From contig CM072336.1 of the NCBI GenBank assembly GCA_036874045.1, forward strand, positions 25,805,501-25,869,500: a stretch of DNA of 64,000 nucleotides, given 5' to 3'. Positions 48,301-59,442 of this stretch are shown here, piece by piece. Numbering within the stretch: position 1 is the stretch's first letter; each line of letters begins with the position of its first letter. The DNA comes from Cymodocea nodosa (Eukaryota; Streptophyta; Magnoliopsida; Alismatales; Cymodoceaceae). The translations under genes were made by a program, and so were the position numbers. The notes beneath the pieces are model-generated. The model saw only the letters and a list, made by a program, of their open reading frames with translations, searched no databases and was not told where the DNA came from.

Positions 48301-49195
48301 CAGGCGTTTCATACCGTCAACCTCCTCCTCGTCATCGTCTCTCTTTAAATTACCTTACAATTAATATTCTAATTGTCAGCAGATATCTATACAAATACTA
48401 TATAAATTATACATATATAATTTAGGTGTTAGAATGATTTACAAATGACCTGATGCTTCCTCCAATTCATGTGGGTACTCTGACTGCTTCTACTACTGTT
48501 ATCATCGTTGAAGATGATGCCATTACTCCTGCTCATTATTTCTCTGTCTTTTCTTCCACGCTTCCATGATCTGATTCATAGATGCATCGAAGAACACCGT
48601 CAGTGAATGACACTTCACGCTTAAAAAAATCCCCGACACCATACAAAACCACCTGACAACTTCTTAATGCAATTTTTCTTAATTTGATTCCATGTTAATC
48701 CAGTTGTCCGTAGGCTGTTCTTGTCGATCAATCACGTGAAGGCCAATACAAATGTCTCCAAATTAAGCTTCAAGCATATTTTACATGGTGATGGACCGAT
48801 AGGCGTATCATTAGACTATTTCCTTCCTTCCTGTCACTGCATCTCGATCCATAAATAATTAGTTCGGACCGATCACGGCATTGCTGTAAAATTCTAGATC
48901 AAATTTAAATAATATTACTGTCAATATAATATAAAAACTCATGCATGTAATTCCATTAATGTACGCGTTATCGAAAGATAGACCTAAGTGATATTTGTAT
49001 GAATCTAGAGCTCATAAGATTCATAAGAAATAACAAGTGGACCGAAGATATATATAATAGAAAAACATATATATATATATATATATATATATCAGGCGTT
49101 TCCCGCCCTCAGCCTCGTCGTCGGCATCGTCGGTCTCTCTTTAAATTATCTTGCAGTCAGTATTCCAATTGTCGGCAGATGTCTACAAAAATTAT
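48301..49195. repeat. ~100 bp direct repeat in the NLR neighbourhood
   Basis: 48301-48399 and 49093-49195 match in the same orientation: CAGGCGTTTC, CTCGTC, CATCGTC, TCTCTTTAAATTA, ATTCTAATTGTC/ATTCCAATTGTC, then CAGAT.TCTA. The second copy follows a (TA)n run at about 49068-49092. The spacer between them contains no recognisable gene. Confidence 0.65.
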
Positions 49196-49198
49196 TAT

Positions 49199-49298
49199 GA
49201 AAAGCCACGTAAGTATTCTCTCTACGTAAGTATACTTACGTAGATCTTTGAGAAGTCTTTCCACATTGCTTGTATGAGAAAAGCCACGTAAGCATTCT
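49199..49298. repeat. Perfect 22 bp palindrome between two 21 bp direct repeats
   Basis: The palindrome at 49222-49243 has the half-site CTACGTAAGTA, followed by its exact reverse complement. It lies between two direct repeats, 49199-49219 and 49278-49298 (AAAAGCCACGTAAG, then ATTCT after one variable base), which differ at that single base. The core GTAAGTATACTTAC is also a self-complementary splice-donor-like sequence, but no exon is near. Confidence 0.7.
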
Positions 49299-49349
49299 GT
49301 CCTTTCATCATTTTCATATGTTAAACATCGTTTTCTTTCATATATCTAC

Positions 49350-50519
49350 GTTTCGAACAAAAGGGGTGATGTAGATGATGACGTGGCAACTAATGTGGAC
49401 AACTAATGTAGAACGAGCGGAATTTAGGGCTTCGAAGTCTCACAGAATTATTTGTTAAAAACTTAGATTCGTACAACCGATGATGTGTTGTATATGCCTT
49501 GTTAAATACAATCTAGATCTCGGGTCGGGTATGCGAGGTTGTCGGATCCAACAATGTATTTGAAAAATAGAACATTTCTCTACCTTTCTATGTATAAGAT
49601 TAAAGATGGAAGTAAATTACTTTCCCTCTTTTCCGATAGGAAAGTTAGCCAAGGAAAGTATCCACGTTTAAATTGATGGACGGAACTGTCATGAATAATT
49701 AGGTCACAGGAAGGGATATGATTATGGGGGAGATTGGGATGTGATGCCGAATGCGCTCACTTGCAGAGTTTGAGGATGTTCTTGGTGGTCAGGGGGCATC
49801 ATTCGGTATGGAGATCGATGATGATGTCTCGAGCGCTGGTCACCGTGTGAATCGGCATCTTTGGCCTACGCCATTCGTCATTGACACCTTGGACCTCCCG
49901 TGCCTGCTGTTACACTCACGCGAGGTTGAATTACACTCGGTGAGTTAAGATTCGAAGAGGTAGTCAAACCAACACCATAGTTTCGTAATCGATTCAGTTA
50001 CTGAGGGAGTAGCGAAGTGGAACATCGATGACTACTACGGAAGACGAACGGTCACGAGGCGAGTAACGCCAACTTGTAATGGTAGGAGAGTACTACCGTA
50101 ACAGTCATCGAGAAAGACGAACCGTGATGACGGTGGTTTTGGGGCCGCCACCGTTGCAGACATTAACGTAATAACCTCATCAAATGGTGTTGGTTGAAAT
50201 ATTCACTGAAGAGGAAATCATATAGCTATCAAAATTCAGAGAGTATAAAAGGTCTTTTTTGGTAAGAAAAAGGTCATGAGAGTTACTTACCTAATAAACA
50301 TGTGCAGGTCGGACTGAGCCTATTTGACAAATAATCAATACAGACTGAAGGTCGGACTAGACTAATGATCCGTAAAAATTAAATTTTTAAGGAATCGAAT
50401 CCGACCTAGCCTGTAGGCTCGACCCGTATGGGCCAGGCCAGAGTCATCCACGGGCCTACGCAAGTGGCATCGATGTGCAACTCGATTAAATACATGTTCG
50501 GTTGCGACCAAACATTTAA
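49350..50519. other. Unassigned NLR-neighbourhood spacer
   Basis: 49640-49676 (GATAGGAAAGTTAGCCAAGG, then AAAGTATCCACGT) matches intron 3 of the intact NLR near 53400-53435. 50159-50221 matches 51875-51939 upstream of the intact gene. 49740-50150 is less AT-rich and reads open at 49751-49948, but I recognise no family. Confidence 0.45.
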
Positions 50520-50960
50520 TCCAGTGGGACGTAAGGATATTTTGTGCACGATTTTGATTAAAATAGGAAAAATCAAAATATCATACAATGAAAATCTTGG
50601 CTTTTCTAGATGCGGTAGATTTGTATTATTACAAGAACAAAACTATTTATACAGGAAAAATGAAACTATTTTTACGAATATTTGTTGCAGCAAATACCTT
50701 TAGCCATGTGATATTTGGAGGTCACACACACACACATATACACAAGGAGAAAGAGTGATATTTGGGAACAACGAAGTCTTGGAAATTCTGAAGCCAAGTT
50801 ACTCGACTACCGTGGAGATTGAAGCAATGTTTTCGACACAATGACGGAGATGCAGGTCGTGGAATGCCCGGCCGTGGAGGAATGGTGTCGAGATCGTGTG
50901 CACAACTATCGATGGTAACGAATAGAAAAAGGCAGGTACGAAATTCTATATATAATTTGT
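50520..50960 (+). pseudogene. Mosaic NLR relic with a large internal deletion
   Basis: 50520-50650 is one unit of the 105 bp spacer repeat. 50650-50725 matches the sequence at the end of the minus-strand NLR relic (about 57161-57235). 50766-50834 then matches the NB-ARC codons of the intact gene (54528-54600: ATTCTGAAG, then GGAGATTGAAGCAATGTTTT). 50835-50960 matches its last codons and 3' sequence (55962-56110: GACACA, GAGGAATGGTGTCGAG). About 1.36 kb of the gene, including all the LRRs, is missing at the join. It cannot make an NLR. Confidence 0.75.
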
Positions 50961-51967
50961 CATTTGGTTTTGTTGTGATTTTTTTATATATATAATGGAT
51001 TTAATTACAAGCTCCAACAAAGTGTTTGCATACTCCAGTGGCACCCACGTCAAACCTACTGGACGACGACCGTACGATGTGAATGACTCTGTACGTTTAT
51101 GGGGGCGGTTGTCGTAGGATGCATTTGAATTTAACAAAACCAGCGGTACGTTTTCGCTGCAGGCGGGTAGAGTTGTAGATTTTAGCATCCCCAATGGACG
51201 TGATCTACACGGTAAGAGCGTTGCACCGTCGTCGATGACCACCACCACCAGGTAAAAGACGAAAATGCCCCGTTGTTCATTTATTGGCATGATGGCCAAC
51301 CACGACAGACGCATGAAGTGCCCAAATCATTATCATTGTTATATGTGGAGGTCGATAATTTCATGGCCGCGTCAATGCTCCGAAATATTTTTCATTTTTG
51401 ATTTATATTTTTAAAATGCGCCTGGACACTATTCATATAAATGATATTGATTGATAAATGGTGCTACGGCTGTATCGTGTTGCAAACGGGGGACTCAGAT
51501 TAAAGAAAACACCTGACACCAAGTTAACGTAGTTTTTTAAAATTTGATTTCCTGTTAATCCAGTTGTCAATGAAGAGATGTTTTTCGTTTTTTCCCTTTG
51601 AAGTTAACGAAGGATAGTATTAAAAATCTTTTGTAAAATCACAGAAAGAGAAGAAAATAGTATAAAAAAATTTCACCAAAACAAAAATGATACGGGAGAG
51701 ATCGAAGGTGAAGAAATAGAGGCCGAGGAAGAATTAGATTCCACCGTCATCTTTTATTTCTTATGTTCGTTGCGGTTGCGGTGGCCACGAGGTTGGGGGT
51801 GTCAAGTCCCAGACAGTCATCTGCTTCGAGCAGGAAACGGAACGAAGGAGAATTGACGGAATATAAAATATCAAGACATTAATGTAATAACCTCATCAAA
51901 TGGTGTAGGTTAAAATATTAACGGAAAAGGAAACCATATCTAGAACACATCAAATGTGCATGCATCG

Positions 51968-52230
51968 TATTTTCGCTTTAGTTTTAGATGTTATATATTC
52001 CATATCTAGAACATTCTATTTTCCTTTATATTTTACTTTTTTATTTAAAGCACTTCGGTTTTACTTTGGTTTTAGATATTACATCTTGTATCTCAAATAT
52101 TTTAATTTCTTTCTTTGCTTTAGACCTTTATATATTTTCATTTAAAGTACTTTAGCTTTAAACATCACATCACATCCCATATCCAAAACTTTTAATTCCT
52201 TTTAATATTTTATATTTCTTTTACTTTAAA
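51968..52230. repeat. Degenerate ~90 bp AT-rich tandem repeat, site 2, upstream of the CNL gene
   Basis: About three units, starting near 51973, 52062 and 52151. Each has a TTTAG.TTTAGA phrase, CATATCT or a variant, a TTTTA-rich middle and TTTAAAG.AC.T. The first unit is almost identical to the last 80 bases of the window. Confidence 0.65.
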
Positions 52231-52257
52231 TATTTGCATTGAACATCTACGAAGATG

Positions 52258-52330
52258 AGAGAAATGGTGTGAAGCCCATGACTCCACCACCTTGCCCAAG
52301 ATCGAGATCGTGCGCAGGACTGGGGAATTA
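52258..52330 (+). pseudogene. NLR relic: C-terminal tail just upstream of the intact CNL
   Basis: GTGTGAAGCCCATG, then CTCCACCACCTTG, CCAAG and TCGA matches the last codons of the intact gene (56008-56065, encoding EWCRAHASTTLAKVEI). It is the 3' remnant of an older tandem copy, about 110 bp upstream of the intact start codon. Confidence 0.65.
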
Positions 52331-52442
52331 ATTGATGGATGCGTTGACGACGAATATAATCGATGTGCGATAGATCTTCTTATTAGGAAGGTAAGTAAGG
52401 CAGGGAAGGAAAGAAGGACAGGGAAGGAAAAGGCGATCTACA

Positions 52443-55400
52443 ATGGCGTGGTTGACGACGACTTCCCCAATCTTCCGTTTGGCGCAGCGATTGAAGGACG
52501 ACGACGACCTCCTCTGCATTCCAGATCGAGAGGGCGTGAAGGCGGATGCTTTGTTCTTGATAGAGACCTGTCCGATGATCGAGGCCGTGCTGAAAGATGC
52601 GGAGGAGAGGGAGATACAGGACGAGAGCGTGAAGCGCTGGCTCTGCGATCTCAAGTACCTCGCCGCCGATGCGGAAGACGTTCTTGAGGAGTACGAGTAC
52701 TACTACTCCGCCGCACACAATCATCGTGACGTGGTACGTGTTCCCAACCTTTTTCTAAAAAACTAAATTTACAATTAATTAAAATGGACATTTGTGTTAC
52801 ATTGCAGATGGACAACGTAGACGAAGAAGAGCAACATGTACGAGGAAACCTTGAATGGCTGGGGTCGTACATTCAGCTCTTATCCCAGTACTCTGGTCGT
52901 CCATTCCACTGGACGGAGGGAAGGAACGACGAACTGGGAAGTAAAGGGGGGGAATCTTCAATGGCGCCGTTGAGGATGACGTCCCCAATCATCCGTTTGG
53001 CGCAGCTGTTCAAGGACGTTGCTTCGTTCCTGGAAAATACCTGTCCGCATATCGAGGATAAGCTTGTCGATGTTGATGCGGAGGAGAGCGTCAAGGACTC
53101 GCTCAAGTGCCTCCTCGCCGATGCGGAAGACATCCTTAACCACTACTCCGCCGCACACAATCATGACGTGGTACGTGTTCCCAACATCCTATTTTTTAAA
53201 AAATAAATTTACAAAAAATTAAAAAGGACATTTATGTTACATTGCAGATGAACAACGTAGATGAAGAAGAGCAACATATACAAGGAAGCCTTGAATCACC
53301 CATCAATTTAACTCTTTCTCTAGGACGGGATTTGTGTACGAGGAAAATAAAGAAAAGAAAGGTAAGTGAAAATAAATTCCTTTTGATTAACTTTTTTTCT
53401 AATAGGAAATTTAGCCAAGGAAAGTATCCACGTCTATCAACCCTCCTCGATACCCTTGATATAATTTCCACAAAGTTATTCGCAATATGCCAAATAAAAA
53501 ACTATCACCTTAATGTTGAAGTTTATCAATGTTGAATTTAATTCAAATTCATTCATGGTGGTTGCTTTGTTGATAATTCTTTTCTTTTATTGTTAATGAA
53601 ATATGTAATTAATTACTTAAAGAAGACATCTATCATAAATTGCAGATGGAAGATGTAAAAGCAAAAGTAAAAGAATTGTCCCAAGAGATTCAAAAGATTC
53701 GTAAGAGATTCGATGACATCTACGTGAGAAGGAAAGCCCTCCGATTAAAGGAACATGACGGGGATAGACGTCCAGAGACTCCAATAAGGCCCCCATCTGG
53801 TCATCTTCCGAATGAACCCATCATCTATGGGAGAGACGATGACAAGAAGCATCTACTTAATCTCCTGAAGAACAACAATCCTGAAAATGGCATGGTGATC
53901 GGCTTGATCGGCATCGGTGGTATTGGAAAAACAGCCCTAGCTCAAGTCCTTCACAATGATGAGGAAATCAAAAAGTACTTTAACTGCAAGGCATGGGTTA
54001 CTGTGTCAGAGACATTAAGTGTAGTGCAGATTACAAAAAATATTTTGGAGTCCTTCGTAGGCAAAGATGAAGCTTCCAACTTAACCCAGCTAAGTGTTAT
54101 CCAAGGAAAGTTAGAAAAGCTATTGCAAGGGAAGAAGTTTTTTCTCGTGCTCGACGATATGTGGGAAGAAAAAATATTAAAAAGCTTGGAGTTCCTTTTG
54201 CAAATGGGTTCGATTGGAAGCAAAATCTTGATTACAACGAGGATAACACCAGTTGTCAAGGCCATGGCTACTGCTGCATCAGTAACTATTGAACTAAAGC
54301 CACTTTTGAATGAAGATGGGTGGGACCTATTCCGTAGGCATGCTTTCAATGGTAACAATGAAAATCAGGTGGCATCAGATTTGGTGAGCATTGGCAAGGA
54401 GATTGTGAAAAGGTGCAAAGGCTTACCATTGTTACTAACAGTTCTTGGTGACGACCTTCGAGGTGCTGACAAGAAGAGATGGAGACATATCTTGAACCAT
54501 GAAACATGGGAGATCGAGGATGATAGTGGAAACAACAAAATCTTGGAAATTCTGAAGCTAAGTTACGTTCGTCTACCATGGAGATTGAAGCAATGTTTTC
54601 TCCATTGTTCAGTATTTCCAAAGGATCACGAGTTGCCGTTGGAGACATGGGCTCAATTGTGGGCTGCGTATGGATTGATCGAGACAAAAGGATCACGACA
54701 AGTCTATGATATAGGGAAGGAGTGCATCGACGGTCTTCTTGAACGATCGTTCTTTCAATCATCCGAATACAAAGAAACGATGTTTTTCTCTTTGCACGAT
54801 ATCATGCATGATCTAGCACAATACATTCTTCAGAGTGAGCAATCTCTAATCCAGGTTCCTGTTACTACATTGGAACTCCATCGTACACTAATGGCAGGAA
54901 CATCTCAAACATTAACGTCTGATTATGAACCTATCGTCGGACGAACCCTTTATCACTCTTGGTGCACGTCTGAACAGGGACCAGCAATTGATATGCTTGC
55001 CCAACACTTGAAGCGCTTACGAGTGCTGATACTCCATTGTGTACTAGATGATGAACGGGAGCGCGTGGATGTACCAGACTCAATTGGTGATCTAAAGCAC
55101 CTACGTTACCTACTTCTAGACTATCCATCCTTGAGAAGGTTGCCTGACTCAGTGTGCTCACTCCACAATTTACAAACATTAGACTGCTTTAGTGTCGAAG
55201 AGCTACCGCAAGATATAGGAAGGCTCAAGAGGTTGCAAGATCTCTCTGTCAAGGCGGATAAGTTCCCTCCTGGGATCGGTGAACTAGTCGAGCTTCAAAG
55301 GTTGTGGAATTTTTATGTGATGGATGGAGATGATAAGTTGGCTCATTCATCAGAGTTGAACAAGTTGACGTGGCTTGGAGGAAGCTTAACTATCAAAGGC

Positions 55401-56069
55401 CTCGAAAACATCGATGGGGCTGAGGAAGCTAAATTGTTAGGCTTGTCCAACAAGCCCAACCTCCGATATTTGGCATTATTTTGGAACAACACTTCCTTCG
55501 ATGAAGATGATTATTGTCGACGAAGCGCATCGGTGTTGAGCAATCTGATGCCGCATGACAACCTTGAAAAGCTCCTTATAGGAAAATACGCTGGCGCTCA
55601 ATTCCCATATTGGTTGGGGAGATGCTCGTTTAACAAGTTGACCTCGATGAGGTTGTTGCGTTGTCCCAATTGTGAGGTACTCCCAACGCTTGGTGAACTA
55701 CCATCCTTGAAATACTTGTACATTACAGATATGGAATGCCTGCAATGCATCGATTCCGAGTTTTACGGGAGGAGTCCATTTGATGCGTTTCCAAATCTTG
55801 AATATCTAGAGTTATCATGTATGCATAGTTTGGAAGAGTGGTGGGGAATGGACAAATGCCCCTTCCCTCGACTTTCTAGGCTTGAATTGGATAATTGCCC
55901 TTTACTACACTTCCCCGATGTTGACATGGACAACGAATGCCAAGCTGGCCTTGCTTGTATGTTCGACACAGTTATGCAGATGCAGATCGGGGAATGCCCG
56001 ATCGTGGAGGAATGGTGTCGAGCCCATGCCTCCACCACCTTGGCCAAGGTCGAAATCATGTACAGATAA
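52443..56069 (+). CDS. CC-NB-LRR disease-resistance (NLR) protein with duplicated CC exon
   Basis: Intracellular immune receptor. Proposed exons: 52443-52733, 52808-53170, 53248-53361, 53646-56069, every intron in phase 0, total 3192 bp, 1063 aa. Two Rx_N-type CC units are seen, MAWLTTTSPIFRLAQRL (residue 1) and MAPLRMTSPIIRLAQLF (from 52961). The NB-ARC is intact: P-loop GIGGIGKT (about 345-352), kinase-2 FLVLDDMW (about 422-429), RNBS-B GSKILITTR, GLPL as CKGLPLLL, RNBS-D CSVFPKDHE, MHD as HDIMHDLA (about 643). About 12 irregular LRRs follow. Exon 4 alone is one open frame of over 800 codons. Introns 1 and 2 are near-copies of each other, so unit 2 arose by tandem duplication. Exon 1 could also splice straight to exon 4, and isoforms are possible. 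It probably recognises a pathogen effector, directly or not. Confidence 0.88.
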
Positions 56070-56606
56070 TGGTGGGAAATAGAAAAAAGGTAGGAAATTC
56101 TACATATAATTGGTCTTTTTTCTTATTCTATATATATCCTCTCAATTTTTTGGTTTTGTGTTGATCGGCTGCGTGCAGAATTGGAGGAGTGGAACAAGGA
56201 GAAGGGGGACGACAGCTGAATAGAAGAGAAGAACTGCCTCCAAAAAGCCCTAAGTTGTGCGTTTATTTGAGTTGAAATAATTGCAACTAATCCCTTGAAG
56301 ATGCTTGTAATTATCGACATTTTATTTCTGCATTAAAAGTTTAACACTACAACTATAGAAATAAAGATCAGAAACAAAATGGTAAATATAGTTTGTGATG
56401 CCAAGATGCTTCCCAACCTTGATCTACTAAAATATGATTCAATTTGTTCATTTAAATGACATTAAAGTGTAAATTACGTGCAAGTCCCTTAAAAAATATC
56501 TGTCATGTAAAACACTACAAGAACTTTAATAATTCCACCATAAGTCCTTAACAAGCATGAATAACAACAATGAACAATCTCACAAATTGACACACGACAC
56601 CATACA

Positions 56607-57160
56607 TTTTTATTATAACATGAAAGGACAATTGGTATATGATTTTGATTAAAATAAGAAAAATCAAAAGATTATACGATAAGAATCTTCACTTTCATTG
56701 ATGCTATAAATTTTTATTATAACATGAAAGGACCATTTGTACACAATTTTGATTAAATAAGAAAAATCAAAACATCAAGCAACGAAAATCTTGACTTTTA
56801 TTGATGCTGTACAAATTTATCATAAGATGAAAAGATCAGACAATAAGGATTTTGATTAAAATAAGAAAAATCAAAAGATCAGACAATGAAAATCTTGACT
56901 TTCACTTTCCTCGATGTTGTACATTTCTATCATAACACGATAAGATTATTTGCGCGCAATGTTAGTTAAGATAAGAAAAATTAAAAGATCAGACAATAAG
57001 GATTTTGACTTTGATCGATGCAAATACTTTTTTATTAGAACATGAAAGGATATTTGTGCACTGTTTTGATTAAAATAAGAAAAATCGAAATATCAGACAA
57101 TAAAAATCTTGGCTTTTCCAGACGCTGTAGATTTTTATCATAACAAGAACAAACTATTTA
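56607..57160. repeat. ~105 bp tandem repeat array, about 5 units, between the two NLRs
   Basis: Units start near 56607, 56711, 56816, 56924, 57028 and 57132 (the last partial), period 104-108 bp. Each contains TTTTTATCATAACATGAAAG, then TTTTGATTAAAATAAGAAAA, CAGACAATAAAAATCTTGAC and GATGCTGTA. One stray unit lies at about 50545-50650. No coding potential. The array fills the spacer between the convergent NLR 3' ends. Confidence 0.85.
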
Positions 57161-57185
57161 TACAGGAAAAATAAAACTATCATCT

Positions 57186-59056
57186 TTACGAATATTTGTT
57201 GTTGTTGCAGCAAATATCTTTAGCCATGAGATGTTTAGGTATAAAAGATTTTGGCATTTGTTCCTGCCCCCACCACTCTCTCAAACTACTCATTTCAGTC
57301 ATTCGTAATGCTTTAAGAGACGGCAATGCCTTGAATGGATTCGTCCTATAGAACTCAGGACCGATGCATTCTAGGCATTCCATGCCCAGTAGTCCCAACC
57401 CAGAATAGGAAGACAACGTCACAGATCGGCTTCCCAACCAATTTGGGAATCGAGCACCAAGGTAGCCGTATATTACAAGAGATCTAAGGTCATCATGTGG
57501 CTTAAGTTTGTCCAACACCAATGTGCTTAGTTGATCATCATACTCCTTGAAGCCATCCCATCATAAATACAGCTATTGGAAGTAGGGCCTACTGGACAAG
57601 CTCAATAGTTTAACTTCCTCATTGTCATTGACGTTGTTGAGATGATAGATTTCCAACTCACAAACGAGCACAACTATTGCCTCCTCTTGCTGCCACATCA
57701 AACGTTTCTAACTCGGTAGGCCACTTGTCGACCTCGACAATGAGATGCTGCAACTTCTTGAGCCTTCTGAATCTGGAATAGCTTTCAAGAAAATATGTTT
57801 GAATATCAACACTCGTAAACGCTTCAAGCGTTGGGCAATCATATCGATTATTGATACTTGTTTGGACAAGTGGAAAAACTGATTAAGAAAGGTTTGTCCA
57901 GCAATAGGTTCATAATAACACCTTAATGTTTGAGATGTTCCTGCCATTAGCCTTCGATGAAGGTCCAATGTGTTGATATGATATTTGGTTAGAGACTGCT
58001 CACTTTCGAGAATGTACTGTCCCAGATCATGCACGATATCTCTGACTTGTTGTAATCCTTCTGTCTCAATCAATCCTCGCACAGCCCAAAATCGAGCCGA
58101 TTCATCCATTTCGAAGTTGTAATCCTTTGGAAATACTGAACAGCAGAGAAAACATGGCTTCAGTCTCCATGGTAGGTGAACATAACTTCGCTTCAAAATT
58201 TCCATGGCATAGTTGTCCCCACTGATCTCCCATGTTTCCTTATTTAAGATCTCTTCTTGTCACCACCAACTTCTCGAAGGGTGTCACCAAGAACCTTCAG
58301 CAACAAGGGAATGCCTCTGCACTTTTGCATGATCTCCCTGCCCAAATCCGTCGCCACACAATCATCTTCGGTAGCCTTGGCCACTTGACACCTTGGAACC
58401 CACCGAACTTGTGTGATGAAGATTTTGTTTCCCATGGAACCCATTCGCGAAAGGAACCCAAAGCTATCCAATTTTTCTTCGCAATTGACTTACTAACTTC
58501 TCTTGGATAACACTCAATTGGGTCAAGTTTGAATCTTCCCCGCCAACATACTCATATTTATCCAAGAGCCCGTTGTTCTTTAGGAGATCCACCAGATTCT
58601 TCTTGTCCATGTCTCTCCCGTAGATGATGGGTTCGTTTGCAAGATGACCAACCTGGGGCCCTACCAACAAAAGAAAAGATCGAATTATCTACAAAGTAAC
58701 TACCAAGAACAAATTGATGAGATGTTTGTTGTCGCAAGGTAGACTTCAAAAACATAAATTTATTGTTGTGCAAACAAAATGTATGGTGTAATCGATGGTA
58801 ATAAATTTTGCTACCAATAATGTTGAAATGATCGTATGCCTCGTCACGACCACATCCTGTAGAAGACGCTTCTTCCTCTCCCTCGAGGTGGTGCTCGTAC
58901 TTCTCCAGGAGGTCTTCCGATGCAGCCTCGATCCTCGGACACATCTCCGCCAGAAACACAGGCACGTCTTCCGGCACGCCCTCTCGGTCCGCACGCAGGC
59001 GGACGCCGTCGTTCAAGCGCTGCGCCAAACGGGAGATTGAAGACATTGTCCGCCAT
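57186..59056 (-). pseudogene. Decayed CC-NB-LRR gene, opposite strand
   Basis: Homologous to the intact CNL in order on the minus strand. The CC start MSSISRLAQRLNDG (near 59046) is followed by FLAEMCPRIEA joined to EDLLEKYEH, so about 40 CC codons are missing. Next come GHLANEPIIYGRDMDKKN (58640s) and then SNLTQLSVIQEKL, with the whole P-loop and RNBS-A lost between LLKNN and GEDSNL. Then follow KCRGIPLLLKVLG (58300s), SYVHLPWRLKPCFLCCSVFP (58180s), MIAQRLKRLRVLI, and LRR pieces such as GARFPNWLG (57440s). The frame changes several times and the first LRRs are missing. Without a P-loop it cannot bind ATP normally, so it is not a working NLR. Confidence 0.9.
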
Positions 59057-59153
59057 CCCCCTTCCTTTCCGCCCTCAGAAATAAATAAATACTTGATCAA
59101 AATAAAGCCACGCCAGTAAAAACGATAGTTTATGCGGCAATACTTGATCATAC

Positions 59154-59442
59154 CATGCCCGTAGAGAAAATGTCATGCGTCCTAAACCCCCTGCTTAAAG
59201 TCTCCATAACTGCATTCTCAATTCTCTTCGCAGCATTTTCTTCTCCCAGTCCGTATCTTAACAGCATGGCAGCACTGAGAATCGTTGCTAATGGGTTTGC
59301 CTTGTCCTGCACATTACATGATGAGGAAGCCTGACAAGAGTAGTTACCGATTTGCAGTGGTGAAAACATAATTGTTCGGAAATCCAACCTGTCCAGCAAT
59401 GTCTGGGGCAGAGCCATGAATTGGCTCGAATAGTCGAGGTCC
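59154..59442 (-). pseudogene. Two-exon fragment of 3-isopropylmalate dehydrogenase
   Basis: Exon a, 59442-59389, encodes 18 residues: [18 protein letters not shown]. Exon b, 59306-59154, encodes 51 residues from [20 protein letters not shown] to [12 protein letters not shown]. Both are open, with good AG and GT borders and phase 0. This is the C-terminal part of the plastid leucine-biosynthesis enzyme, which oxidatively decarboxylates 3-isopropylmalate. The upstream catalytic exons and the final exon are absent nearby. It lies 97 bp upstream of, and on the same strand as, the decayed NLR, so a read-through transcript could join them. It is probably a duplicated and moved fragment. Confidence 0.88.

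Noticed and set aside
49751-49948. 65-codon plus-strand frame starting MRSLAEFEDVLGG
   Set aside because: No recognised family, no splice context and no similarity to the NLR copies; left as unassigned spacer.
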